Part shown: positions 26,298 through 35,070 of the stretch, one piece after another
How positions within the stretch are numbered: the stretch's first letter is position 1
How the letters are laid out: the number at the start of each line of letters is the position of its first letter
Assembly: GCA_947623915.1 (NCBI GenBank)
Contig: CANQIB010000011.1
Location: 1 to 64,000, forward strand
Origin: an uncultured Ruminiclostridium sp.
Lineage (GTDB): Bacteria; Bacillota; Clostridia; Oscillospirales; Ruminococcaceae
Reading direction: 5' to 3'
Length of the DNA: 64,000 bases
The notes under the pieces: model-generated
Databases searched by the model: none
What the model was told of the DNA's origin: nothing
Seen by the model: only the letters and a program-made list of their open reading frames with translations
Program-made: the position numbers and the translations under genes

Positions 26298-27689
26298 TCA
26301 ATTTACGGTGTAGACGTTGCCCGCCTTGCAGGTTATCTCTCCGTCCATTTCCATATCCGCCAGCAGCTCGGTGACTTCTCCGAAATCGCCGTTCAGCCGC
26401 CTTAATATCTCGTCAAGGGAGATACCGTTTTCCGAGGAGCTTATCAGACCGAGCAGCGTTTCTCTCAGTCCGCCGACCGACTCCGACCCGTCCCGCGCCG
26501 CCGTTTCCTTTTCGGTAATGTCCGTCGTTTCGCTGTCATTTTCGTTTTCGTCCGGCTTTTCATATCCCAAAAGTATACGGTACTTTTTCGGCATCATATC
26601 GACGTAAGCCCGCCCCTGCGGCTTTTCCTGCACGGCAGGCCGCTCCGCAGGGAGCTTTTCGCCGACCGTCCTTTCCGCAGGCTGCTCTGCGGGAATGTCT
26701 TCCGCAGCCGGCTGTTCGGCGGGCTGCGGCTCGACGGGACGTCTGCGTTTGCCGTTTACCTTGCCGCCTCCGACTAGATAACCGAGTCGGTTTTGGTCTA
26801 TCTTCTCGGTATTCAGCCTGTCGCCGTAAATATCGTAATACTCGCTGATAATGTCGTAATGGTCGTATACGGGTATCGCTCCGTCACGCAGGTATCTTAT
26901 CACATGGCTCACCGTCGGGGAAAGCGTGTCGGCGGGTACGGTAAAGAACAGATCTCTGTCCTGTTCGGCAGCTTGGCGCGCCGTTATCATACTGCCGCTG
27001 GAATTGTTTCCGCCTATGACCAGCGTGCCGTTTGCAAGTCCCGAAATGATACGGTTTCTGTATTCAAAATATCCCGCTCTGCATGAAGTACCCGGCAGCA
27101 GCTCGCTTATCACAGCGCCGCCGCCCGACTCTATATCCTGCCTGAGTCTGGCGGTATTCGCGGGGTATTCCACGTCTATACCGCAGGCAAGCACCGCAAC
27201 GGTGGGGCATTTCGCCCTTACCGCGCTGACATGGGCGGTCTGGTCTATCCCTCTTGCCAGTCCGCTTACCAGCACTATCCCACATTCAGCAAGACCCGGA
27301 CAAATCACAGACGCCAGCTTTGCGGCGTACCTGTCCGGCATTCTCGGTCCTACCGCCGCGACGGCAACGCGATGTTCAAGGCAGGTCAGATCGCCGCGAA
27401 CGAAAAGCACCGAGGGCGGATTGAAAATGTTTCGCAACGTTTCGGGATAATCGTCGTCGTTATATGTAACTATCTTTATGCCGTTCTTTTCGCAGTATTC
27501 GATTATCCTTTCGGATCTTTCGTAGGACGCCGTCGCCGCCGCCTCCGCCCTTTTCGGGGAAAGCATGTCTTTATCGCCGCCCATTATCTTTGCCGCGGCT
27601 TTCTCGGCGCTGCCGTAATACTGTAGGACGTTGTGTATTCGCGGATTTCCCGCGCCGAATATCTGAAGTATGTACAGATAGTCTTTCAT
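26298..27689 (-). CDS. dprA: DNA-processing protein DprA/Smf
   Basis: This protein binds incoming single-stranded DNA and loads RecA during transformation. Its Rossmann-like core (about residues 70-290) shows SGLARGIDQTAH and VIGGNNSSGS. Between the core and the C-terminal winged helix (about 405-463) there is an unusual low-complexity insert rich in Pro, Ala and Glu (about 310-385), making it 463 residues where 290-370 is usual. Other competence genes are not in the window. It follows the acyl-CoA synthetase gene after a terminator. Confidence 0.92.
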   Translation of the reverse strand: MKDYLYILQIFGAGNPRIHNVLQYYGSAEKAAAKIMGGDKDMLSPKRAEAAATASYERSERIIEYCEKNGIKIVTYNDDDYPETLRNIFNPPSVLFVRGDLTCLEHRVAVAAVGPRMPDRYAAKLASVICPGLAECGIVLVSGLARGIDQTAHVSAVRAKCPTVAVLACGIDVEYPANTARLRQDIESGGGAVISELLPGTSCRAGYFEYRNRIISGLANGTLVIGGNNSSGSMITARQAAEQDRDLFFTVPADTLSPTVSHVIRYLRDGAIPVYDHYDIISEYYDIYGDRLNTEKIDQNRLGYLVGGGKVNGKRRRPVEPQPAEQPAAEDIPAEQPAERTVGEKLPAERPAVQEKPQGRAYVDMMPKKYRILLGYEKPDENENDSETTDITEKETAARDGSESVGGLRETLLGLISSSENGISLDEILRRLNGDFGEVTELLADMEMDGEITCKAGNVYTVN

Positions 27690-27744
27690 TTTCGGTGTTT
27701 ACCTCTCTTTGCCTTTTGACTGCCGTATCTTGGTTACCAACGGT

Positions 27745-27779
27745 AAAAACGCCGAAAAGCCGCGGGCTTTTCGGCGTTT
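27745..27779 (-). terminator. Terminator after the acyl-CoA synthetase gene
   Basis: AAACGCCGAAAAGCC (27747-27761) pairs with GGCTTTTCGGCGTTT (27765-27779), a 15-bp stem followed by TTTTT on the minus strand. Confidence 0.82.
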
Positions 27780-27784
27780 GCCGA

Positions 27785-29446
27785 TCATTGCTTTTTATTG
27801 TCCTCGCTGCGTATCTGCGCACGCCTTATTTTACCGCTTATGGTCTTGGGAAGCTCGTCCACAAATTCAACTATCCTCGGATATTTGTAAGGCGCGGTAT
27901 TCTTCTTGACAAAGTTCTGTATTTCCTTTTTAAGCTCCTCGGAGGGCTCGTACCCTCTGGCAAGCACGATGGTAGCCTTTACCACCTGTCCTCTTATGGG
28001 GTCGGGCGCGCCGGTCACCGCGCACTCCAGCACCGACGGGTGAGAGATAAGAACGCTCTCTATCTCGAACGGCCCTATGCGGTAGCCGCTCGCCTTGATA
28101 ACGTCGTCGTTTCTTCCGACATACCAAAAATAGCCGTCCTCGTCCTTCCACGCGGTATCGCCCGTGTGATACAGTCCGTCGTGCCATGCCTCCTTGGTAA
28201 GCTCCTCATCGCGGTAGTAGCACTCAAAAAGTCCGTCCTTGCCCGGCTCGGCGCGCACTACTATCTCTCCGACCTCTCCCACGGGAACGGGGTTTCCGTC
28301 CTCGTCCACGATGTCCACATCGTAAAGCGGGGTGGGCTTGCCCATCGAGCCCGGCTTAGGCGTCATGCCGACAAGGTTTGCAAGCAGCGCGGTGGATTCG
28401 GTCTGTCCGAACGCTTCCATCAGCTTGAGCCCGGTAAATTCCAGCCATTTGTTGTATACTTCGGGGTTAAGCGCCTCACCCGCGATGCCGGAATATTTCA
28501 GCGAAGAAAGGTCGTAATTTTCCAACCCCTCTTTTATGAAAAATCTGAACATGGTAGGCGGAGCGCAGAAAGTGGTTATTTTATAATCCTGCATTATCCT
28601 CATCATATCGGTAGGGATAAACTTATCGAAATCGTATACGAATACGCAAGTACCTACCGCCATCTGACCGAACAGCTTGCCCCACGCGGCTTTGCCCCAG
28701 CCGGTATCGGAAATGGTAAGGTGTATGCCGTCGGGATCGACGTTCTGCCAATGGGCGGCGGTCTGGATATGCGCCAACGCGTAACGGTGATTATGTATTA
28801 CCATCTTGGGATAGCCGGTAGTACCCGACGTGAAGTACAGCAGCATATGCTCGCGCGAATCGGTGGGTACTCTCTCCATGGTTTCCGGCATCTTCTTTAT
28901 TTCTTCGTCAAAGTTTATCCAACCGTCTCTTTCGCCGTTTGCGATAAATCTGATAAGATCCAAGCCCATCTCTTCCTGAGCTTCCTCGGTATACTTTTCT
29001 ATATCGGGGTTATAGCCGGTGCATACCACCGCCTTTACGCTTGCCCTTTCAAAACGATAGGTAAGGTCGTGCGTGGTCAAAAGATGAGTTGCGGGTATCG
29101 CCACCGCGCCCAGCTTGATAAGTCCTATTATCGCTATCCAAAACTGGTAGTTCCTCTTCAGTATCAGCATTACCTTGTCGTCCTTTTTTATCCCGTAGGA
29201 CGCAAAAAGGTTAGCCGCCTGCGTGGACAGCTTAGAAAGCTGCGAATAGGAAAATTCGTGGCGGTTCTCCTGTAGGTCGATGTGCAGCAGCGCACGCCTG
29301 TCGGGATCTATCTCCCCGTATTTATCTATTATATCATAGCCGAAATTAAAGTTATCGGGACAGTTAAGCTCAAATTTATTCAGTATCCCGTTCTCGTCAA
29401 AGCCCTCGTTTACAAAGTGCTTGTAATATCCTTTTACCTGTTCCAT
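27785..29446 (-). CDS. AMP-forming acyl-CoA synthetase
   Basis: This 553-residue ANL-superfamily enzyme activates a carboxylic acid with ATP and loads it on CoA. The phosphate loop is YFTSGTTGYPKM near residue 208; other blocks are EAFGQTES, YHTGDTAWKDEDGYFWYVGR and the C-terminal catalytic Lys region PKTISGKIRR. It resembles medium-chain (MACS) or acetyl-type synthetases; chain length cannot be read. It lies 29 bases after an XRE-cupin regulator gene, a common pairing in Clostridia that suggests control by a carboxylate or acyl-CoA. Confidence 0.9.
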   Translation of the reverse strand: MEQVKGYYKHFVNEGFDENGILNKFELNCPDNFNFGYDIIDKYGEIDPDRRALLHIDLQENRHEFSYSQLSKLSTQAANLFASYGIKKDDKVMLILKRNYQFWIAIIGLIKLGAVAIPATHLLTTHDLTYRFERASVKAVVCTGYNPDIEKYTEEAQEEMGLDLIRFIANGERDGWINFDEEIKKMPETMERVPTDSREHMLLYFTSGTTGYPKMVIHNHRYALAHIQTAAHWQNVDPDGIHLTISDTGWGKAAWGKLFGQMAVGTCVFVYDFDKFIPTDMMRIMQDYKITTFCAPPTMFRFFIKEGLENYDLSSLKYSGIAGEALNPEVYNKWLEFTGLKLMEAFGQTESTALLANLVGMTPKPGSMGKPTPLYDVDIVDEDGNPVPVGEVGEIVVRAEPGKDGLFECYYRDEELTKEAWHDGLYHTGDTAWKDEDGYFWYVGRNDDVIKASGYRIGPFEIESVLISHPSVLECAVTGAPDPIRGQVVKATIVLARGYEPSEELKKEIQNFVKKNTAPYKYPRIVEFVDELPKTISGKIRRAQIRSEDNKKQ

Positions 29447-29475
29447 TTCCGTCTGCCTTTCCCTATTTTACAATA

Positions 29476-30036
29476 TTATATAAGCACCGCTAAAAATTTG
29501 CAGTCCTGTCCGTCTACGGCTATCATGCCGTGCGGATTTTTGCTGTCGTAATATACGCAGTCGCCCTCGTTCAAAACCTCGATATGCTCGTTTATCTGGA
29601 ATTTGAGCGTGCCGGACAGAATAAAGTCCATCTCCTGTCCGTCATGCACAGAAAGATGTATCGGCTTGTCCTGCTCCTGCTCGTCGTAAGGCGCGATGAC
29701 CAGCAGCGGCTCTATTTTCTTTTTCTTGAACAGATACGCCAGATGCTGATATGCAAAGCGCTCGCGGCGCTCGATAGGCAGTCCGTGATCCTTTCTTACC
29801 ACCGAATAGGTGTTCAGCTTGGGAGTAACTCCCGTCAGCAGCTCGATAAGCTCCACGCCGAGCGCGTCCGCCGCTTCATTTAAAAACGAAAGCGAAAAAT
29901 CCTTTTCCCCGTTTTCCAGCGATATGTATTCTTCCTTGGTTACGTTAGTCTTGCCCGCCATTTCCTCGACGGTAATGTCAAGATATTCTCTCGTGCTTTT
30001 AAGACGTCCGGATACATCTTTGATATTGTAATCCAT
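29476..30036 (-). CDS. XRE-family regulator with cupin domain
   Basis: This 186-residue protein has an N-terminal Cro/CI helix-turn-helix (about 8-62, VEEMAGKTNVTKEEYISLENG) and a C-terminal cupin (about 110-180; LSVHDGQEMDFIL...GDCVYYDSKNPHG). Such fusions sense small molecules in the cupin barrel. It precedes the acyl-CoA synthetase on the same strand with a short gap, so it probably controls that operon and itself. AAGGAGG precedes the ATG. Confidence 0.9.
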   Translation of the reverse strand: MDYNIKDVSGRLKSTREYLDITVEEMAGKTNVTKEEYISLENGEKDFSLSFLNEAADALGVELIELLTGVTPKLNTYSVVRKDHGLPIERRERFAYQHLAYLFKKKKIEPLLVIAPYDEQEQDKPIHLSVHDGQEMDFILSGTLKFQINEHIEVLNEGDCVYYDSKNPHGMIAVDGQDCKFLAVLI

Positions 30037-30066
30037 AATTTCCTCCTTAAAAACGTTGTTTTATTT

Positions 30067-30095
30067 ATTATAGCAAATCACGGCGATAAAATCAA
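30067..30095 (-). promoter_or_regulatory. Promoter of the XRE-cupin / acyl-CoA synthetase operon
   Basis: On the minus strand TTGATT (30090-30095) and TATAAT (30067-30072) have a 17-base spacer. The GTTCAAAACGGTTGA stretch overlapping the -35 could be an operator. Confidence 0.7.
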
Positions 30096-30149
30096 CCGTT
30101 TTGAACGATTTTTACGGCGCTGAACAGTCGCTTGTCAAAGCCGAGCTTT

Positions 30150-30779
30150 TTACGCTCCGTTTCCCCCGCAAAGCTCCTTTAATACGCAGGACGTGCAGTC
30201 CGGCTTTCTCGCGGTACATACGCCCCTGCCGTGCCATACCAGCCGATGGCAGAAGTTAAGGCTTTCCTCCGGCGGCAAAAGCTGCGCCAACTGCTTTTCC
30301 ACCTTAGCCGCGTCCTTTGAATCCGCAAGTCCCAGGCGGTTTGTCAATCGGATAACATGGGTATCGCAGACTATGGCGGGTTTTCCGTACAGGTCGCCCA
30401 CTATCAGATTTGCGGTCTTTCGTCCCACCCCCGGCAAACGCGTAAGCTCCTCTATGCTGTCCGGCACAGTCGAGCCGTACTCGTCCCGCAGCATAATGCA
30501 CATATTGACGATATCCGCCGCCTTGGTCTTGAATAGTCCGCAGGATCTTATGTATTCCTCCACCTCGGACGGCTGCGCCGAGGCAAACGCCTCTATAGTC
30601 GGAAAACGTTCAAACAGCGCCGGAGTCACCATGTTCACTCTGACGTCGGTGCATTGTGCGGAAAGCCGCGTAGCTATCAGCAGTTCATGCGGCTTGTCGT
30701 AGACCAGAGCGCATTTCACATCGGGATATTCTTCTTTCAGCGCGCGGATAACTGCCGTCGCCTTTTGCTTTCGAGTCAT
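30150..30779 (-). CDS. nth: Endonuclease III
   Basis: This DNA glycosylase/AP lyase removes oxidised pyrimidines. The 209-residue protein has the helix-hairpin-helix LPGVGRKTANLIV with the catalytic Lys, the catalytic Asp in VCDTHVIRL, and a [4Fe-4S] motif C-x6-C-x2-C-x5-C at the C-terminus (CTARKPDCTSCVLKELC). It has its own promoter at 30810-30838 and is divergent from the tRNA-Lys gene. Confidence 0.95.
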   Translation of the reverse strand: MTRKQKATAVIRALKEEYPDVKCALVYDKPHELLIATRLSAQCTDVRVNMVTPALFERFPTIEAFASAQPSEVEEYIRSCGLFKTKAADIVNMCIMLRDEYGSTVPDSIEELTRLPGVGRKTANLIVGDLYGKPAIVCDTHVIRLTNRLGLADSKDAAKVEKQLAQLLPPEESLNFCHRLVWHGRGVCTARKPDCTSCVLKELCGGNGA

Positions 30780-30809
30780 TTTTCGTCCGTCCTTTTTAAG
30801 TATATTTTA

Positions 30810-30838
30810 ATTATACATTTTTTGCCGTACCGTGTCAA
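30810..30838 (-). promoter_or_regulatory. Consensus promoter of nth
   Basis: On the minus strand TTGACA (30833-30838) and TATAAT (30810-30815) with a 17-base spacer match the sigma-A consensus exactly. Confidence 0.8.
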
Positions 30839-30931
30839 TAGTGCAGGCGCATAAAGCGCCCCGACCGATGCTGAACCGTGAAAACCGTAAGACCGTGAAA
30901 ACCGATATTTTAATTTTTTTGCTTTAAGGTG

Positions 30932-30960
30932 TTGACAAATCCGCTTTTTTTTGATATAAT
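30932..30960 (+). promoter_or_regulatory. Consensus promoter of tRNA-Lys
   Basis: TTGACA (30932-30937) and TATAAT (30955-30960) with a 17-base spacer lie 26 bases before the tRNA. Confidence 0.85.
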
Positions 30961-30986
30961 AAATTGCGTCGCTGTAAAAGATATAC

Positions 30987-31062
30987 GAGCCACTAGCTCA
31001 GGCGGCAGAGCACCTGCCTTTTAAGCAGGGTGTCCCGGGTTCGATTCCCGGGTGGCTCACCA
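30987..31062 (+). tRNA. tRNA-Lys (anticodon UUU)
   Basis: A 76-base cloverleaf with encoded CCA. The acceptor stem GAGCCAC (30987-30993) pairs with GTGGCTC (31052-31058), discriminator A and CCA at 31060-31062. The anticodon arm CTGCC-TTTTAAG-CAGG carries the anticodon TTT; the T-arm holds GGTTCGATTCC. It is solitary, with its own perfect promoter. Confidence 0.97.
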
Positions 31063-31397
31063 TTGCGGACCCGCTCAGTAAGCCGATTTGCGGACTTGTG
31101 GGCGGGGTTTGTTTTTTCTTTTTATGAATACATAAGAGTTAATATGTATTACAAAACCGCCGAAAAATACACGTTGGAAATTGTCAAAAATCAGTTTTGT
31201 AATATTATTTCAAGCGGTTCGTTATTAACACTAACAAAAATTCAAGCGTTTGCTCTTTTAAAATCAAATGTTGAAAAAAATTTAAAAACTTCCCGTTTTT
31301 GATGAAAAAAGTATCATATATATCAGATAAAGAGCGTGCTGCTCATAATTGCGGCAGGCTCTTTTTTTCATAATATAAAAAATTTTTAATTTGGGTA
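31063..31397 (+). other. AT-rich gap after tRNA-Lys
   Basis: The first 60 bases are GC-rich and end in a T-rich run (near 31108-31122) that may stop tRNA transcription. The rest is AT-rich. A 52-codon frame (31145-31302) lacks a good ribosome site and any recognisable motif, so I do not call it. A terminator at 31328-31367 closes the region. Confidence 0.5.
31328..31367 (+). terminator. Intrinsic terminator in the gap after tRNA-Lys
   Basis: AAAGAGC and TGCTGC pair with GCGGCA and GCTCTTT around TCATAATT with one mismatch, followed by seven T. It implies a rightward transcript reaching it, perhaps tRNA read-through. Confidence 0.7.
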
Positions 31398-31426
31398 TTG
31401 ACAAACGAAAAAGAAAGATATATACT
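31398..31426 (+). promoter_or_regulatory. Promoter of the FtsX-type ABC operon
   Basis: TTGACA (31398-31403) and TATACT (31421-31426) have a 17-base spacer. Confidence 0.78.
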
Positions 31427-31447
31427 TGTATTAGTTCAAGTAATACA
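31427..31447. promoter_or_regulatory. Inverted-repeat operator at the ABC promoter
   Basis: TGTATTA-GTTCAAG-TAATACA is a perfect 7-base inverted repeat that begins at the last base of the -10 hexamer and covers the likely start site. An overlapping ACTTG/CAAGT dyad adds symmetry. A dimeric repressor probably binds; no regulator gene is adjacent. Confidence 0.6.
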
Positions 31448-31532
31448 GTTATGTTTTAGGATTTGACACAATAATTTTATGAGAACGTGCGGCATTACTT
31501 TTAAGCATACGAGCAGAAAGGAACGGTTATCT

Positions 31533-32204
31533 ATGAAGATCGAGGTCAAAAACTTAGCAAAAAATTACGGAGAGGGCGACACGCTGGTGCATGCCGTAAA
31601 AAAATGCAGCTTTACTATATCGCAGGGCGAGCATATAGCTATTGTCGGTCCGAGCGGGTCGGGAAAGACGACGCTGCTTAATGTAATGGGCGGGCTCGAT
31701 TATCCGACCGAGGGAGAGGTAATATATGACGGCGATAAGCTACCTTTCGGGAACGAAAACAAGTTAGCGTCATTCAGATTAAAAAACATCGGACGGGTTT
31801 TTCAGGCGTATAACTTGATACCCGAGCTTACCGCATATGAAAACATCATTCTTCCCGCCTTAATAAACTCCGCTAAAGTTGATAAAGAGTATATCGGAGC
31901 TGTGGTCTCTTTATTAGAGATAGACGACCGCCTAAGGCATTATCCGTCCGAGCTTTCGGGAGGGCAGCAGCAGCGCGTGGCAATAGCAAGAGCGCTCACT
32001 AACAAGCCGTCGGTGATGCTCTGCGACGAGCCGACGGGAAATCTTGATGAAAAGAGCACCGAGGCGGTCATGTCGCTGCTAAAACGCACTTCAAACGAGC
32101 TTAAATGCACCCTCGTTATCGTTACTCACGACAACGGCATTGCCGAACAAATGGACAGGATAATAACAATAAAAGACGGCAGTGTGACCGAAGGGAGAAA
32201 TTAA
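31533..32204 (+). CDS. ABC transporter ATPase of MacB/FtsX type
   Basis: This 223-residue ATPase has Walker A GPSGSGKTT near residue 38, signature LSGGQQQR, Walker B VMLCDEPTGNLD and the H-loop VTHD. Sequence and partner place it in the LolD/MacB/BceA family that works by mechanotransmission. The ATG at 31533 follows AAAGGA; an upstream start at 31479 lacks a site. The stop is one base before the permease start, so they are coupled. Roles could be peptide-antibiotic defence or export; no two-component system is nearby. Confidence 0.92.
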   Translation: MKIEVKNLAKNYGEGDTLVHAVKKCSFTISQGEHIAIVGPSGSGKTTLLNVMGGLDYPTEGEVIYDGDKLPFGNENKLASFRLKNIGRVFQAYNLIPELTAYENIILPALINSAKVDKEYIGAVVSLLEIDDRLRHYPSELSGGQQQRVAIARALTNKPSVMLCDEPTGNLDEKSTEAVMSLLKRTSNELKCTLVIVTHDNGIAEQMDRIITIKDGSVTEGRN

Positions 32205-32205
32205 G

Positions 32206-34692
32206 ATGAGAACGGCTGTATTTATTACCGGCAGATTTTTAAGGGCGCACAAGTGGAAAGCCGTTTTAGCCGTGCTGATAATATCTGTGTTTATAGCGGC
32301 TTTTCAGTCTGCGTTTATCTATAACGATTCGTATGAAAAGACCATGCAGTATAATATTGCCAAGCAATACGGTCAGGACGCAGGTATCATATATAATACG
32401 AATATCGAGGACACCGAGCGCTTTTTATCAAAGCCGTCGGAAGAATTTATCGGCTTTTGCGGATACGGGCTTATCTCAAACGACGATTTAGAAACGGATA
32501 TGTATGTCGGGTATATGCCCAAAGCTGTTTTGGATAATAAGCTGAGAAAAGTGACCGAGGGTCGGCTCCCCGAAAAAGAGGGGGAGGCGGCTGTTGAAGA
32601 GAGCGTATATTACGCCCTCGGTCTTACCGCAAAAATAGGCGAGAGCTTTTCGATAAATGTAGAGGAGAACGGCAAGTCCGTTAAGCATAGCTATACCCTT
32701 TGCGGTATTATCGAAAATTATCTTAATAACTGGCAGTATTGCGACAGCTCAAAAAAATCCTTAATATGTCCTCCGCCCGCTGTCTTAGTAACAATTCAGC
32801 CCGACGTAAAGCCGTGCTATATCGACATTATGTGCAAAAACAAGCCCGAGGGAAATAATTATTTCGGCGGCGAATTCAGCCAAACGAATATAAGCGCCGA
32901 CGACGATAACGTCGCTTCCGATATAAATGCGATATACTTTTTGACAACTCCTTTTGCCGCTTTCTTTTTGATAGTTATGCTGCTCGGCGTATACAGTGTA
33001 CTACAGTATATAATGAGCGACTTTGACAAATATATACGGCTGCTCAACTGTATCGGAATGCCTTTAAGAAAGTGTATCCCTATGTACCTGATACTCGCAT
33101 TCTTGACCATAATATCCACATCCGCCGTCGGAAGCCTGTTAGGGGTAGGGATAAGCTATGCTTTTTCCGAAATAATATCGACAATTATATCCGGGCAGGG
33201 ACAGATCTTTTCGTATGATATAAAATACGCGGGTTTTGGCTGCGCGGTATGCGCGGCGGTCATACTGACAGTTTTTATATTCTCTATCTGCAAATATTAT
33301 ATATCCTCCGTTAAAAAAAGGCGTATGCAGCTTATGGGCATATCGCGCCGCCGTTCATATAAGCGCGGTACCGAGCCGTTTTATGAAGATACTTCCTTAG
33401 CTAAAATGTGGAAAAAAGCAAAATCAAAGAAATACCTCTCGCAAAACATTTTATCCGGCATTCTTATTTTCTTCTGTATTCTTATCGCGGGTTTCGGAAT
33501 GTTTTATTCTCAGGCGTCGCTTATCTCTTCAAATTATGACCTTACGAACACGGGCGAAAGCTCCGATGAGGATTATTTGATTTCTATACCGTACGGTTGG
33601 TCGGATCCCAAATATTATTATATTGATCAGCCGGAGGGGTCGGGCTTATCCGCTAAGAGCTTTAAAGAATTGACCGACACCGACGGATTATCGGACAGCT
33701 ATGCTCTTATGAGCGAGACCTTCGGCGGGTTTATACTTTATGACCCCTCGGCTGAAAACGAATATCTTGACGGTTATATTGAACAAAATTCATATCTGAC
33801 GGCAAAGAGCACTCCGACATACGAATACGCCCTTAAGGCGGCGGGCGGCGGCGAGGGCGAATATTTGCTCTATGTGAGGACATACGGCGCAAGCTGCGAC
33901 GCATTGAAAAAAACATTCGGGATAAACAACATAGACGAACAGCAGTTCAAAAACGGCAATATCATTGCCGCCCCCGAAAACGCATTTAACATCGGAGATA
34001 AGCTCACAATGCTCACGGTGAGCGTTAACGATCATGATAAAGATGCGACAGACCCCGCTAAATATAATTTTTATAAAACTACGTTTACGGTCGGAGCGCT
34101 TACGCCGTATGACAATTTTATTATTTCGTCGGAATATCTGAGCGCGATACACAAGAATATAAAATACAGCGAGGTATCCCTTAAAGTGTCCGACCCGTCG
34201 GACAAAGAATTAACAGAAGCGCTTAACGAAAAAGTCACCTCCGTCGTGTCAAGAATTCAATTCTTATCATTGCGAAATCTTATAGAAGAGCGCGAAGAAT
34301 ACCATAATAAGTCAGTCGGCAGCGTGCTAAATTTTACGGTCATAATAATAATCTTTGTTCTATTTTCTTTGACAGCGGTAGTAATTTCAACAAAGCTCAA
34401 AGCCAAAGCCAACATACAAAGTTTCTTTCTTATGAAACAAATAGGAGCAGATAACAACGCAATCACTAAACTCATGACCTCTGACAATTTGAACGTTATT
34501 ATTACGTCGGGCGTCGCGGCAATATCGATAAATACGCTTATCTCTTTGGTGTTTACTGTAATGTACCATTATCTGCCGCTGATAGGGTTATTTGCGGGCT
34601 GCTTCATTTTAGGTATTGCTTTAACAGCGTTCATAGCGATTTTTTGTTATAAAATATCAAAAAGCGAAACAAAAAAATTATTCAAGAATTGA
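32206..34692 (+). CDS. FtsX-family ABC permease
   Basis: This 828-residue membrane protein has a first helix at about 17-37, an external domain, three helices (about 245-370), another helix near 415-435, a large second external domain (about 440-700) and three last helices (about 703-815). This is two FtsX modules in one chain, the layout of Gram-positive MacB-like exporters of about 800 residues rather than the ten-helix BceB. It partners the ATPase just upstream. Substrate unknown. Confidence 0.9.
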   Translation: MRTAVFITGRFLRAHKWKAVLAVLIISVFIAAFQSAFIYNDSYEKTMQYNIAKQYGQDAGIIYNTNIEDTERFLSKPSEEFIGFCGYGLISNDDLETDMYVGYMPKAVLDNKLRKVTEGRLPEKEGEAAVEESVYYALGLTAKIGESFSINVEENGKSVKHSYTLCGIIENYLNNWQYCDSSKKSLICPPPAVLVTIQPDVKPCYIDIMCKNKPEGNNYFGGEFSQTNISADDDNVASDINAIYFLTTPFAAFFLIVMLLGVYSVLQYIMSDFDKYIRLLNCIGMPLRKCIPMYLILAFLTIISTSAVGSLLGVGISYAFSEIISTIISGQGQIFSYDIKYAGFGCAVCAAVILTVFIFSICKYYISSVKKRRMQLMGISRRRSYKRGTEPFYEDTSLAKMWKKAKSKKYLSQNILSGILIFFCILIAGFGMFYSQASLISSNYDLTNTGESSDEDYLISIPYGWSDPKYYYIDQPEGSGLSAKSFKELTDTDGLSDSYALMSETFGGFILYDPSAENEYLDGYIEQNSYLTAKSTPTYEYALKAAGGGEGEYLLYVRTYGASCDALKKTFGINNIDEQQFKNGNIIAAPENAFNIGDKLTMLTVSVNDHDKDATDPAKYNFYKTTFTVGALTPYDNFIISSEYLSAIHKNIKYSEVSLKVSDPSDKELTEALNEKVTSVVSRIQFLSLRNLIEEREEYHNKSVGSVLNFTVIIIIFVLFSLTAVVISTKLKAKANIQSFFLMKQIGADNNAITKLMTSDNLNVIITSGVAAISINTLISLVFTVMYHYLPLIGLFAGCFILGIALTAFIAIFCYKISKSETKKLFKN

Positions 34693-34695
34693 TAT

Positions 34696-34733
34696 AAAAA
34701 GCCTGTAGCGCATTTATGCGCTACAGGCTTTTT
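34696..34733. terminator. Strong two-way terminator
   Basis: AAAAAGCCTGTAGCGCA (34696-34712) pairs perfectly with TGCGCTACAGGCTTTTT (34717-34733). It separates the FtsX gene from the converging Gld-like operon. Confidence 0.92.
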
Positions 34734-34759
34734 ATATTATCCGCTCGACGGACCGCGCT

Positions 34760-35044
34760 TTATGCGTTTATCTTGGTGAGCCAGATATGCGCAACATCCA
34801 GCGCGTCGTAAAGGCTGCCGCGCTCGCCGGATTTCGCGATTATCTCGCTGGCGGGAACGCTTGCGGGGTCGGTAGCCATTATCTGGACTCTGGTCTTGTC
34901 GGCTACGTCTACGTCCTTTACCTTATGCTGGGATAAAATCGTCAGCATTGCAACGTATTTGTCGGACATATTTCCGTAATAAATGACCTTATCCTTCCTC
35001 ACCAGCGGAAGCCCGCGATATGTGAAAAATTTCTGTTCTGACAT
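34760..35044 (-). CDS. Small conserved protein at the end of the Gld-like operon
   Basis: This is a 94-residue soluble protein from the ATG at 35044, which follows GGGTG; an in-frame start 30 bases upstream overlaps the DUF4340 gene. It has no signal peptide or membrane segment and reads as one small alpha/beta domain (TYRGLPLVRKDKVIYYGNMSDKY, then VQIMATDP and a C-terminal helix). I do not recognise a characterised family. Position, 26 bases after the DUF4340 gene, suggests co-transcription but not necessarily related function. Confidence 0.75.
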   Translation of the reverse strand: MSEQKFFTYRGLPLVRKDKVIYYGNMSDKYVAMLTILSQHKVKDVDVADKTRVQIMATDPASVPASEIIAKSGERGSLYDALDVAHIWLTKINA

Positions 35045-35070
35045 AACGTAACACCCTTTCGTAAATAAAA

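Noticed and set aside
31030-31302. 90-codon frame overlapping tRNA-Lys
   Set aside because: It starts inside the tRNA; the inner ATG at 31145 has no ribosome site and the peptide has no recognisable motif.
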